Assembly: GCA_964473525.1 (NCBI GenBank)
Contig: CAYYPK010000032.1
Coordinates: 1-64,000, forward strand
Source: GCA-2687025 sp964473525
GTDB lineage: Bacteria; Poribacteria; WGA-4E; GCA-2687025
Direction: 5' to 3'
DNA length: 64,000 nt
Both the position numbers and the translations under genes were made by a program. Of this stretch, positions 22,893 to 31,905 are shown piece by piece (position 1 is the stretch's first letter; each line of letters starts with the position of its first letter). Under the pieces are notes generated by a model. The model searched no databases, was not told the DNA's origin, and was given only the letters and a program-made list of their open reading frames with translations.

Positions 22893-24944
22893 TCAGCTCA
22901 CCCAACACACTCGCCGACGCCTGGCGGAGGCGCGCGGGCTCTGTCGACACTACCGCGGGGCTGGCAGCGTCATAGACAGCGGCAGGGCCACGCATCTTGT
23001 CTGAGGCATTGAGGAACTCCCTGAGATCCCTCGGTGCTGACGGTGCGAATCCGTACTCGTGCAGGAGGAACTCGACCAACTCGCTTACTGTGTCCACGCG
23101 TAGGACGAACGCCTCCGCGTCTGGGGACAGAGTCGGAACGCAGAACCGCTGTAGTGAGTTGCGAGTGAACGACCGGTATCCGCCGCGGTATATGCGGCTC
23201 GTACGGTGGATGTAGTAGTCTAGTATGGGCGAATTGAGGATCTTCGCCAGGATCCGTAGATCATAGGCAGACTGCACGCAGTATCCCCCGTAGAACGTGG
23301 CGTCAGGCTGCCTACTAAGTACGAACCTCCCCCACAGGTTGATTCCCGACGTGAGTAGCTTGGGCCCGAAGTTCGTCGCTAGCCCCTGTGTTCGCCCGTA
23401 GGCGTACCAGGCCACAGGGTTTGACCGTCCCTTGTCACGCTTGTCCAGGCGTTCACGCATCGCGGACAGGTAATCGTGTGTGCCCGGATACAGCGCGCGC
23501 AACTCCTCCTCAGGTACGATCTCGTACCGATCGCCGAGAGGCCGGTACGGGAAGATGATCCGCTGCTCATTCAGGTGTAAGTCCTGTTCGGTGTGCACGC
23601 GGCTGGCTTTGACGATCGGGACCGTGGCGTCGGCCTCAATGTGGTACGCCGCGTCCGCCGTACGCTTGACGAGGTGCCCAGTCCGGGCGTCTCGGGCACC
23701 GTCCACTAGATAGAGGGAATCTGCGAGCGTGGCGATCCCGGCTCCGATCCTCGCACACGCACCCAGTGGGGTTCCGACACCTGTAAGGCGTTCGATGATG
23801 GGTCGAGCATCCTCGAGAACAAGCTCCCATGCAGGGCCCCTAGGCGGGAGCTGTTGATCGTGCCTGCCCGCGCAACATCGGGGATGCGCTGGGAGGAGTT
23901 CGCCGCCACGTACCGGAAGCTGTCGTTGTGGCGCCGAGACACGAACAGCATGCAACTGTACGTGGTTACGTCGTCAAACACCTGATGGTGAGCGAAGTCG
24001 TAGATCTCGACTACCGACTGCCTCTCGCCGAGTAAGGACCGGAGGCCTGTACCCGCCTGAGTCGTCGTGAAACTACGCGGGAGGATGTATCCGGCGGCAC
24101 CCTCCGGGCCAAGCTCCCTCAGCGCCAACTCTACGAATGGGATGTACAGGTCGGTGTTGCCGGTCCGCGCTGTTGGCCAGCTGCGGCGGAGTGCCGCTCG
24201 AGTCTCCTGCGGGAGGTTTTGGATGCGGACATATGGTGGGTTGCCGACCACGGCGGAGAAGCCCCCGCGAACGGCGAATTCGTCTGACAGGGAGCAGCCG
24301 TCCAAACTATCGCCGATCCGCGATTTCAGCCCTGTATCGGCCACATCGTCACCGTGCTGGACGGCCCACAGGCCCAGCATCACCTCGGCAGCGGCCAAGC
24401 TTTCGGCACAGACGTCAGCAGCGTATAAGTGCCTTGCAATCACGGAATGTGGCCGTTCACCTGACCGCTGGCGTAGGGCCTCTGCCATCCCGACGAGAAA
24501 CGCGCCCGCCCCAGCAGCCGGATCGAGGATCGCTAGGGGCTCCGCCCCCACCACTGCGGAAGGGCCGGTGTGGATGTCCAGCGTACGCTGGCAGATGTAA
24601 GCCACTATGTGGGCGGGTGTGAACACGACGCCGGTGGATTTTCGCTCGGCCCGCTCCAGGCTGAGCTCGACGAGACGAAGGGCGAGCGCGAGTGAAAACG
24701 TCACACCGGCACCAGCGACGACGTCGCGGATCTCGGCGGAGACTTCCGGGTCTGCCCTATCTACGGCGGCTTGGACCGCGTGGTTGTGACGAACGGTCAG
24801 AGCCTGATGTTCGACGTAGGCCCGCGCGATCGCAGGCACAGCGCCCTCCCTGCTGTGGAGCACCGCCTCCGCAGCTGCGGAGGCCACCGACGGGACATCC
24901 TGCTTTATGTATGGGGGCGTGCGTGGCTCTGCGCGGATTTGCAT
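22861..24944 (-). pseudogene. Adenine-specific DNA methyltransferase of a restriction-modification system, frameshifted
   Basis: Two overlapping minus-strand frames make one protein of about 694 residues. The first (from ATG 24944) has a helical N-terminus, STGVVFTPAHIVAYICQ (motif X), ILDPAAGAGAFL at 139-150 (SAM-binding motif I) and VVGNPPYVRIQ (motif IV NPPY, 235-238), the pattern of N6-adenine methyltransferases of the gamma/TaqI/Eco57I type. Reading then has to move to another frame near 23837-23841, at CTAGGGGCCC, into PAWELVLEDARPIIERL and a TaqI-like target-recognition region (SFTRNSLQRFCVP), ending at 22861. Inserting one G in the G4 run would restore the frame, so this is a recent mutation or a sequencing/assembly error. 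It is 20 nt downstream of the probable endonuclease gene. Confidence 0.8.
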
Positions 24945-24964
24945 GTCGCGATCAAGCCCTATTC

Positions 24965-25672
24965 CTAGAACAGCTGTGGCATCAGCAGACCTGGGTCCCT
25001 ACGCGCCAACGTGCCCAGCATTCGCTTGATGAACGTCTCCACCGCCAACGATGGAGGCAACGTGTAGGGACCAAGGGCATCAGTGTGCTGGAACCGGAAC
25101 TCTGGACCCCCCGGAGAGTGGTGGACCAAGATCACACAGGCGTGTTCTGCCTTGTCATGGTCGCTCCCAACACCCGCGCGACCAGTGATGTCCTCCAGCT
25201 CTTCACAGTAGTGCCTCACGTACCCTGGAGCTTCCCTGCCCCGCAACGGGGTAGTCGGCAGGGCAACAACAGAGCCGATGACAGCATTTGGGTGAGAACG
25301 GTGGATCCGACTCGACTCGCCAACGTAATTCTGAATAGTTGTGGCCGTGTTCTTGCGTATGCTACTCGCTGGGGCCTTTATCTGCATGATGAGCGCCGGG
25401 TCGCCTGCCGCATCGGCGTACGCCACGTCCACGCTCTTCGTTGAGTGGGTCAGCCGGGCCTTCAGCTCCCGATTCTTGCCATCGGCCCCCAGCTTTGGCC
25501 ACAACGCCTCGGATGCCAACCCCTCCATCTGGAGGATCTGCTTGAACGCATAGTGTAGCGGCATGACCCACCGTTGGCCGCGGATAACCCCCAGCCGTTC
25601 GCTTGTGCTCAGCGCGTCGTAGCGTCTCTTGGTGCGACCAATGCAGTCCAGGATCACGTCGTCGACCCACAT
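24965..25672 (-). CDS. Probable type II restriction endonuclease
   Basis: 235 residues. No close family is recognised with certainty. The segment KSVDVAYADAAGDPALIMQIKAP resembles a PD-(D/E)xK nuclease core, with Asp in strand two and Q-x-K replacing the usual (D/E)-x-K in strand three. Immediately downstream (20 nt) is the N6-adenine methyltransferase gene on the same strand, the usual layout of a type II restriction-modification locus. The final part has TLPPSLAVETFIKRMLGTL. Assignment rests mainly on position and this weak motif; a BREX- or DISARM-like accessory protein is less likely because no other defence genes are present. Confidence 0.6.
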   Translation of the reverse strand: MWVDDVILDCIGRTKRRYDALSTSERLGVIRGQRWVMPLHYAFKQILQMEGLASEALWPKLGADGKNRELKARLTHSTKSVDVAYADAAGDPALIMQIKAPASSIRKNTATTIQNYVGESSRIHRSHPNAVIGSVVALPTTPLRGREAPGYVRHYCEELEDITGRAGVGSDHDKAEHACVILVHHSPGGPEFRFQHTDALGPYTLPPSLAVETFIKRMLGTLARRDPGLLMPQLF

Positions 25673-26059
25673 CAGAGCTCCCTTCGCCGCCCGACCGTCG
25701 GCTACGGCGCCTACCGGGCGCAGCGTTGGACATTCCGGCCGCCGCCGCTTTCATGAACGCAGTCTACATCGCGCGGTTTCAGGGGAGCTCGCCCGACGAC
25801 CGCCACGCATGTGTGCGGAACGCGAGACGATGTGTGCGGGGCCGCGTCTCGCAGGAGGTCCTCGAGTTGAGGTTGTCGGCTAGGCAATCGACCTTGCCGA
25901 TACCGTGGTGCCCACAACGCTCCGCAGCAGGTCGACGGGCAACCAGCCGTTCTGGGCGGCGGCGCGACGCGCGATCCCCTGAATCCGGATTCAGGGCTGA
26001 CCGCCGACTGCCGCAGCCGGGCTTCATTACAGGGCTTCTGGCGTACATGCACAGGAAAC
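25673..26059. other. Intergenic region upstream of rho promoter
   Basis: No convincing gene lies between the endonuclease start and the rho promoter. Short open frames on both strands show no family features. The only notable element is a perfect 20-bp palindrome at 25977-25996. This region probably contains the promoter of the leftward restriction-modification genes, but I could not fix its -10/-35. Confidence 0.5.
25977..25996. repeat. Perfect 20-bp palindrome
   Basis: CCCTGAATCCGGATTCAGGG reads identically on both strands (10-bp arms, no spacer). It lies midway between the restriction-modification genes and the rho promoter. It could be an operator for a dimeric regulator, a cruciform/hairpin, or a recombination site of the inserted locus. 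The sequence alone does not decide. Confidence 0.8.
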
Positions 26060-26089
26060 TTGACCGCCCGTACACCCCCGCGATATAAT
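26060..26089 (+). promoter_or_regulatory. Sigma-70-type promoter for rho
   Basis: TTGACC (26060-26065) and TATAAT (26084-26089) are separated by 18 nt, close to the sigma-70 consensus and rare in this GC-rich window. The predicted start is near 26096, leaving a leader of about 420 nt before the rho ATG at 26514. Confidence 0.75.
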
Positions 26090-26095
26090 ACGCCT

Positions 26096-26513
26096 GAACG
26101 ACGTCACTCCCTCTCTATCTTCTCCGCCGAATGACGTTGTGACCCCTGCGATGTTTCCACGCACACGCTACATGTAACGGCGTTGCGGCATCGCTCCGTA
26201 TCTCTATCAATCCGGGACGCCTGCGATTCCGTAACGCGATCGCGACTGCACGAGAGTCCCTTTCGAATCCGTAGACCGTTGATCGCCCTCCACTGCGCCG
26301 CCCGAACTCCTGCGGCTTCCCGAGGCATACAAGCAACGGTCGTGGCCAACAACCCAGCGTTTAGGACGCTTCCTCGAACCGCCATATCAGGCTGATCTCG
26401 CACGCTGACATCTGGCGCGCGAGCATCCACCACGCAGACACAGACTCACTCTCAGGCTCACGTGGCCGACAGCGACCAGTTGGCTGCCGTCACCTATCTT
26501 TTGGGACGATGCT
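26096..26513 (+). promoter_or_regulatory. Long 5' leader of rho mRNA
   Basis: About 420 nt without a convincing gene separate the promoter from rho. In E. coli rho transcription is autoregulated by termination in its own leader, so a long leader with C-rich unstructured stretches (for example around 26280-26320) fits autogenous control. No riboswitch motif was recognised. The function is inferred from position. Confidence 0.45.
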
Positions 26514-27953
26514 ATGCGACAGAGAACGCACAGGGAAGGCTCCCCACGATCACGTCGGGGTTACTCCAACCAGGGCAGGGATCGCCGCGGCCCACGCAAC
26601 GGCGGCGGACGAGACACCGGAATGCGCGACGACGACAACTACGATGACACGCCTCCGCCTCCGAGGCGCGAAGGCGACCCCCCGCAGCTCGACCTGACGC
26701 AACTGCAAGAGAAGACCGTGCAGGAGTTGTGCAAGGTGGCGCGGGATCTGGGCATCGTGGGGTACAGCGGCCTGCGCAAGCAGAACCTCATCGCGCGTAT
26801 CCTCGAAGCGCAGACCGAGAGCGGTGACCTCCTCTTAGGCGAGGGCGTCCTCGAGATACTCACGGACAACTTCGGCTTTCTGCGCTCGTCGAACTACAAC
26901 TACCTCCAGAGCCAGGAAGACATCTACGTCTCCCCGTCTCAGATCAGGCGATTTGGCTTGCGCACCGGACATGTCGTGCGTGGGCAGATCCGCCCGCCGA
27001 AGCGGGGAAGTGAGCGCGACAAGGACGAGCGCTTCTTCGCCCTGCTGCACATCGAGTCCGTGAACGGGCAGGAGCCGGATCTCGTCAAGGAGACCGTCCT
27101 CTACGACAATCTCACGCCCATTCACCCGACGCAGCCGTTCGCTCTGGCGACGGATCGCGTCACGCTCTCGACGCGCATCATCGACCTCATCTCCCCGGTT
27201 GGCGCGGGTCAGCGCTCGCTCATCGTGGCGCCGCCGTTCGGGGGTAAGACGTACCTGCTCCGCGACATCGCCCACGGCATCGAGACGAACTATCCCGACG
27301 CGGACCTCATCGTCGTGCTGATAGACGAGCGTCCCGAGGAAGTCACGGAGATGGCGCGCTCGGTGAACGGGGAAGTCGTCAGCTCGACGTTCGACGAGCC
27401 GCCGGAACGCCACGTCGCCGTCGCCGAGATGGTCATCGAACGGGCAAAGCGCTCCGTCGAGTACGGCAACGACGTCGTGATCTTGCTCGACAGCCTCACG
27501 CGTCTCGCGCGCGCGTACAACCTCGTCGCTCCGCACACTGGCAAGACGCTGTCGGGTGGTATCGACGCCGGAGCGATGATGGGTCCACGCCGGTTCCTCG
27601 GCGCCGCGCGCAACATTGAGGAAGGCGGCAGCCTGACGATCCTCGCCACCGTGCTAGTCGATACGGAAAGCCGTATGGACCAGTACATCTACGAGGAATT
27701 CAAGGGCACGGCGAACTCCGAGATACATCTCGACCGCGAGCTGTTCGAGAACCGGACATTCCCGCCGCTGGACGTGAAGAAGTCCAAGACGCGTCGCGAA
27801 GAGCTGTTGCTCGACCCGACGACACTCAATAAGATCTGGATTCTGCGGCAGTTCATGACTAAGATGTCTGCGTCGGAGTGCATTGAGCTGTTCCAGGACC
27901 GCATGAAGAAGACGGACACGAACGAAGAGTTCCTGGAGTCGATGAAGGGCTAG
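26514..27953 (+). CDS. rho: Transcription termination factor Rho
   Basis: 479 residues. An Arg/Gly-rich N-terminal extension (residues 1-57) precedes the Rho N-terminal domain (QLQEKTVQELCKVARDLGI). The RNA-binding domain contains DNFGFLRSSNYNYL and DIYVSPSQIRRFGLRTG. The ATPase has a P-loop APPFGGKT (239-246), LIDERPEEVTEMARSV (Walker B and arginine-finger region), LLDSLTRLARAYN and the Q-loop GKTLSGGIDAGAM. The P-loop differs from the E. coli APPKAGKT at two positions, most notably Phe242 for Lys181. It starts at ATG 26514 with a weak GGGA upstream. A strong promoter lies about 430 nt upstream and rpmE follows 57 nt downstream. Confidence 0.96.
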   Translation: MRQRTHREGSPRSRRGYSNQGRDRRGPRNGGGRDTGMRDDDNYDDTPPPPRREGDPPQLDLTQLQEKTVQELCKVARDLGIVGYSGLRKQNLIARILEAQTESGDLLLGEGVLEILTDNFGFLRSSNYNYLQSQEDIYVSPSQIRRFGLRTGHVVRGQIRPPKRGSERDKDERFFALLHIESVNGQEPDLVKETVLYDNLTPIHPTQPFALATDRVTLSTRIIDLISPVGAGQRSLIVAPPFGGKTYLLRDIAHGIETNYPDADLIVVLIDERPEEVTEMARSVNGEVVSSTFDEPPERHVAVAEMVIERAKRSVEYGNDVVILLDSLTRLARAYNLVAPHTGKTLSGGIDAGAMMGPRRFLGAARNIEEGGSLTILATVLVDTESRMDQYIYEEFKGTANSEIHLDRELFENRTFPPLDVKKSKTRREELLLDPTTLNKIWILRQFMTKMSASECIELFQDRMKKTDTNEEFLESMKG

Positions 27954-28010
27954 TCGCCCACGCCGCCGGGGCCGCCTTCGCCAAGACGTTCTAGAAGGAC
28001 ACGTTGCCAC

Positions 28011-28256
28011 ATGAAGACCGGAATCCACCCCGACGTGCACACGACGACGATGTCGTGCGTCTGCGGGGCCACCTACGAGACGCTCTCGACGAAGCAGGAT
28101 GTCCGCGTGGAAATCTGCGCGAGCTGCCATCCGTTCTTCACCGGTCAGCGCCGGGTGGTCGACACCGAAGGCCGCGTCGAGAAGTTCGAGCAGAAGTACG
28201 CCAAGTTCAACCTGCAGAAGCAGGAAGCGGCCGCGGACACCGAAGCCGACGCGTAG
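28011..28256 (+). CDS. rpmE: 50S ribosomal protein L31
   Basis: 81 residues, normal for L31. It starts MKTGIHPDVHTT and keeps the zinc-binding cysteines (CVCG at 16-19 and CASC further on), so it is the C+ form. PFFTGQRRVVDTEGRVEKFE is the typical C-terminal half, here followed by a short acidic tail. AAGGAC lies upstream. The rho-rpmE-prfA-prmC order is a common bacterial arrangement; here a ChrA-like gene is inserted between rpmE and prfA. Confidence 0.95.
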   Translation: MKTGIHPDVHTTTMSCVCGATYETLSTKQDVRVEICASCHPFFTGQRRVVDTEGRVEKFEQKYAKFNLQKQEAAADTEADA

Positions 28257-28373
28257 CCGTGGGCGACTTCCCAGACGGCCGTACTCCATGACGCCGCAAG
28301 CCTCAGTCGCCTTGCGATATTCGTGCGCCGTACCGCGCGGGTACGCGCCCGAATCAGCACGCCGGCCGCCGGC

Positions 28374-29030
28374 ATGCTGAAGCTCTTCCTGACATTCCTC
28401 AAACTGGGCACGTTCATCTTCGGGTCCGGCCACGCGCTCGTCAACGCTATGCAGGACGAGATCGTCGAGAAGCAGCAGTGGCTGACGCTGGACCAGTTCC
28501 AGTCTGGATGGGCGTCCGCGAACATACTCCCCGGCCCCATCGCGACGAAGGTGGTCGCGTACGTCGGCTATCAGCAGGCCGGACTGTTCGGAGCCGGCCT
28601 GGCGGTTGTGGCGTACCTACTGCCGTCCATCTCCGGCATGACGCTTCTCGGAGCCGCGTTGGCGCGCGGCAGCGATGACCGACCGCTGTTCACCGCGCTT
28701 CACGCGTGCGTGCGTGGCATCAAGCCAGCGGTGTTGGCGCTACTCGCGGACGCGTTCCTGAGCTTCACAGGAGTGGCCATCCCTCGGGGAACTGGTCTGG
28801 TCGCCAACGCGGCGCCCTTCGGCGTCGTCATGCTGGGGGTCACGATCTGCCTGGCGGGTATGTGGCGTCTGTCACACGCGCCGGGCGCCGAGAGTCGTTA
28901 TCTTCTCGGTGATCCACGCGCGGTGGGCGTCTTCGTCCTGTCGATGGTGGCCTTGCTCGTGTTTCGCATCGACGCGATCTACGTCATGCTGGCGGCCGCA
29001 GCGATCGGACTGACCTATCTAGCCGTCTGA
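28374..29030 (+). CDS. Single-domain chromate transporter (ChrA family)
   Basis: 218 residues from ATG 28374; a GTG at 28323 in frame is an alternative. It has about six TM helices and the CHR-domain pattern: FLKLGTFIFGSGHALVNAMQ, ASANILPGPIATKVVAYVGY and YLLPSISGMTLLGAAL. ChrA proteins export chromate by proton antiport. Classical members have two CHR domains in about 400 residues; short ones of this size normally occur as adjacent pairs, but no partner is present here. It interrupts the usual rpmE-prfA neighbourhood. Substrate and function of unpaired members are uncertain. Confidence 0.8.
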   Translation: MLKLFLTFLKLGTFIFGSGHALVNAMQDEIVEKQQWLTLDQFQSGWASANILPGPIATKVVAYVGYQQAGLFGAGLAVVAYLLPSISGMTLLGAALARGSDDRPLFTALHACVRGIKPAVLALLADAFLSFTGVAIPRGTGLVANAAPFGVVMLGVTICLAGMWRLSHAPGAESRYLLGDPRAVGVFVLSMVALLVFRIDAIYVMLAAAAIGLTYLAV

Positions 29031-29054
29031 GCGGCTTGTGAGCGGAAGGACACC

Positions 29055-30128
29055 ATGGCCGACCTGATCGACAAGCTTGGCGAAATCGAGGAGAAACTCG
29101 CCGGCATCGACCGCGACCTGGGCGATCCCGACGTGTACAGCAACGCCTCCGAGCTGGAGCGGCTGGGGCGCATGCGCGCCGAGATCGAACCGGTGGCTAC
29201 CGCGAGCGCGGAGTACCGGGGTGTGCTCGACGGACTGACGGACGCGCGCGAGATGCTGGACGCCGAAAGCGACCAGGAGCTGCGCGACATGGCGCTGGAG
29301 GAGATCGAGACACTCCAGGCGCGCCAGGACACGCTTGAGGAGGAACTGCGCATCCTCCTGCTGCCCAAAGATCCCAACGACGAGAAGAACATCCTTCTGG
29401 AGATCCGCTCGGGCACCGGCGGCGACGAAGCCGCGCTGTTCGCCGGCGAACTCATGCGGATGTACGGACGCTACGCCGAGGGCCAGCGCTGGAAGATGGA
29501 ACTCGTGAACTCGAACCCCACGGAGCTGGGCGGGTTCAAGGAAGTGGTCGTATCCATCACCGGCGACCACGTGTACAGCCGGCTCAAGTTTGAGAGCGGC
29601 GTGCATCGCGTGCAGCGCGTGCCCGAGACGGAAACCAGCGGCCGTATCCACACCTCCGCCGTGACAGTGGCGGTGCTGCCCGAGGCCGAGGAGGTCGATG
29701 TCGAGGTCAAGAAGGAAGACCTACGCATCGACACATTCCGCGCTGGTGGCCCGGGCGGTCAGCACGCGAACATGACCGACTCCGCGGTTCGCATGACGCA
29801 CCTACCCACGGGCGTCATGGTCGTCTGCAAGGACGAACGGTCGCAGATCAAGAACCGCGCACGCGCGATGAAGATCCTGCTCGCTCGCCTGTATGACCAC
29901 ATGCAGCAGGAGCAGGACGACGAGCGCATGGAATGGCGGCAGAGCATGGTGGGGTCTGGCGACCGCAGCGAGAAGATTCGCACGTACAACTTCCCCGACC
30001 GCCGCGTGACCGACCATCGCATCGGTCTCTCCGTGCACCAGCTTGACGCGGTGCTCGACGGCAGTATGGACATGGTCATCGATCCACTTATCGCGGCGGA
30101 TCAGGCCGAGAAACTCAAAGCGCTCTAA
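29055..30128 (+). CDS. prfA: Peptide chain release factor 1
   Basis: 357 residues. It has the long N-terminal coiled region, IRSGTGGDEAALFAGELMRMY, the stop-codon recognition tripeptide P-E-T in RVPETETSGRIHTSA (RF1-type PxT), and the catalytic GGQ in AGGPGGQHANMTDSAVR. SVHQLDAVLDGSMD is the RF1 C-terminal motif. It releases nascent chains at UAA and UAG. GGAAGGA precedes ATG 29055. prmC follows after 2 nt. Confidence 0.95.
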   Translation: MADLIDKLGEIEEKLAGIDRDLGDPDVYSNASELERLGRMRAEIEPVATASAEYRGVLDGLTDAREMLDAESDQELRDMALEEIETLQARQDTLEEELRILLLPKDPNDEKNILLEIRSGTGGDEAALFAGELMRMYGRYAEGQRWKMELVNSNPTELGGFKEVVVSITGDHVYSRLKFESGVHRVQRVPETETSGRIHTSAVTVAVLPEAEEVDVEVKKEDLRIDTFRAGGPGGQHANMTDSAVRMTHLPTGVMVVCKDERSQIKNRARAMKILLARLYDHMQQEQDDERMEWRQSMVGSGDRSEKIRTYNFPDRRVTDHRIGLSVHQLDAVLDGSMDMVIDPLIAADQAEKLKAL

Positions 30129-30130
30129 GC

Positions 30131-31015
30131 ATGGCCGACAACCAGCCCTGGACGGCACGCCGCCTCATCGAGTGGACGGCGGAACACTTCGCGAAGAGCG
30201 GCATAGAATCGCCGCGCCTCGACGCGGAGGTGCTCCTTGGGCATGCCGTCGGCCAAGACCGCATGTGGCTCTATCTGCACCACGACGACGCCGTGGCGGC
30301 GGATGCTCTCGCGATCTACCGCGAATTGGTGAAGAAGCGCGCCGACCGCATTCCCGTCGCTTACCTGACTGGAGCGAAGGAGTTCTACGCGCTGCCGTTC
30401 CGCGTGACACCGGACGTGCTCATCCCGCGGCCGGACACGGAGGATCTGGTGAAAGCGGCGCTGTCTCGGCTCGTCGCGCCCGAGGACGGCTCGCCTCTAC
30501 GGGTCGCCGACATCGGCACCGGCTCCGGCGCGATTGCCGTATCGCTGGCGAAGGAATGGGCGCCGCAGGCGATCGAGATTACCGCTGTCGATGTCTCGCG
30601 AGAGGCGCTTGCGGTCGCGCGCGAAAACGCCGCCGATCTCGAAGTCGAGGAGTGTATCTCGTTCGGTGAAAGCGACCTCTTCGACGGGATTGAGGCGGGC
30701 GTCCGTTTCCACGCCGTTGTGTCGAACCCTCCCTACATCCCTTCCGGCGATCTCAATGACCTCCAGGCGGAAGTCGCGCGGCACGAGCCGCGACTCGCCC
30801 TGGACGGTGGCGCGGACGGCCTGGATGTCATCCGTCGACTGGTCGCTCAAGCGCCGGACTTCATCGAGACACGCGGTTTCCTCGCTCTGGAGGTCGGCGT
30901 CGCGCAGGCGCGAGTCGTCGCGGCGCTCGTGGGGGAGACGGGCGCGTTCGGCGCCGTTGAGATCCTGCGTGACCTCGGCGACGTGGAGCGCGTTGTTCTC
31001 GCGCCACGTTCGTGA
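30131..31015 (+). CDS. prmC: Peptide chain release factor N5-glutamine methyltransferase
   Basis: 294 residues. An N-terminal helical domain (LDAEVLLGHAVGQDRMWLY) is followed by TGAKEFYALPFRVTPDVLIP and then RPDTE. The SAM-binding motif is VADIGTGSGAIAVSLA and the catalytic motif is VVSNPPYIPSGDL (NPPY). PrmC methylates the GGQ glutamine of release factors. Placement 2 nt after prfA is the conserved pairing. Convergent with the PhyH paralogue at 31028. Confidence 0.95.
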   Translation: MADNQPWTARRLIEWTAEHFAKSGIESPRLDAEVLLGHAVGQDRMWLYLHHDDAVAADALAIYRELVKKRADRIPVAYLTGAKEFYALPFRVTPDVLIPRPDTEDLVKAALSRLVAPEDGSPLRVADIGTGSGAIAVSLAKEWAPQAIEITAVDVSREALAVARENAADLEVEECISFGESDLFDGIEAGVRFHAVVSNPPYIPSGDLNDLQAEVARHEPRLALDGGADGLDVIRRLVAQAPDFIETRGFLALEVGVAQARVVAALVGETGAFGAVEILRDLGDVERVVLAPRS

Positions 31016-31027
31016 CGCCCCGATCCA

Positions 31028-31834
31028 CTACGGCTTGCGATCCGTGTCCACGGTCGGCTCGTCGTTGCTGACGAACCGGTCGATGGTGTTGTGCGTCGCC
31101 GGGCCGGTGCGGAAATCCGCAACCCACGGCTCGCGGAAGTACGCCTGCTTCTCACGCGGTAGACCTTCCAGAACGACCGGCGGAATCGTAAGCCGATGCC
31201 AGTGAGTGGCGAGATGCGCGTAGGCGTGCAGCACGCCTATGCGCGGCGTGTCGCGCTTCCACACCGGGCCAGCGTGGCAGACGTTCTCCGTGAAGAAGAT
31301 CGCGCTGCCCGCCGGGCAGTCGTACCCTGTCAGGAACTCGCTCCGCTCGCCGTCTTCGAGCGAGACGTGGGCGGGGTGCATGGCGTAGTTGGACTTGTGG
31401 CTACCTGGCAGGAACACCGTGGCGCCGTCGTCCTTCTTGACGTCCGTGAGCTCGAACACGACCCGCACCATGCCCGCGTGGATCCGCCCGTGGTTCACGC
31501 GATAGCCGAAGATGGGGTCCGCCTGCTGCGGCCCGCCACCGTGCAGTGGCCCGGCGTGCTGCCCCTTCTCGCGCCACACGGAGAACGCGTTCTCCAGCCG
31601 TATGTCCGGCCCGATGATCTCGTGCAGCACTTCGATGACCGCCGGATGGTCGATGAGCAGGCTAGCCGGCCCGCCTGGGACCGACCGGTGCTCCGGCGGC
31701 AGTGACTGCGAGTCGTGCGTTATCCTGTCTATCTGCTCGACGATCGACGCGGTCTCGTCGGACGTGAGTATCGCGGGGCGCACGAGGAATCCGGTAAGGT
31801 CGAAGCGGAAGCGCTCCTCGTCTGTCATCGGCAT
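31028..31834 (-). CDS. PhyH-like protein, tandem paralogue A (HxG motif)
   Basis: 268 residues, the same length as paralogues B and C. The PhyH fold is indicated by VFLPGSHKSNYAMHP and TENVCHAGPVWKRDTPRIG. The distal His187 and the 2-oxoglutarate-type Arg198 are present. At the place of HxD it has H98-G-G100 (PLHGGGPQQADPIFGYR), so the acidic iron ligand is missing unless Asp106 substitutes. HxG/HxA is the arrangement in Fe/2OG halogenases, but the LHGG form is also seen in many uncharacterised COG5285-type proteins, so activity cannot be assigned. It is third in transcription order, 71 nt after B. Confidence 0.8.
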   Translation of the reverse strand: MPMTDEERFRFDLTGFLVRPAILTSDETASIVEQIDRITHDSQSLPPEHRSVPGGPASLLIDHPAVIEVLHEIIGPDIRLENAFSVWREKGQHAGPLHGGGPQQADPIFGYRVNHGRIHAGMVRVVFELTDVKKDDGATVFLPGSHKSNYAMHPAHVSLEDGERSEFLTGYDCPAGSAIFFTENVCHAGPVWKRDTPRIGVLHAYAHLATHWHRLTIPPVVLEGLPREKQAYFREPWVADFRTGPATHNTIDRFVSNDEPTVDTDRKP

Positions 31835-31905
31835 GTCTGGTTCTCCTTAGCCTGCTCCCGAACCGGCGGCGACTCTGGGCCATGTCGACTGCGACCGCGA
31901 ACGCC

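Noticed and set aside
23837..23841. Programmed -1 frameshift in the methyltransferase
   Set aside because: No proper X-XXY-YYZ slippery heptamer in the zero frame and no obvious downstream stimulator. A missing G in the G4 run (mutation or read error) is simpler.
26104..26433. Minus-strand frame of 109 codons in the rho leader
   Set aside because: No family features or ribosome-binding site; it lies antisense across the predicted rho leader.
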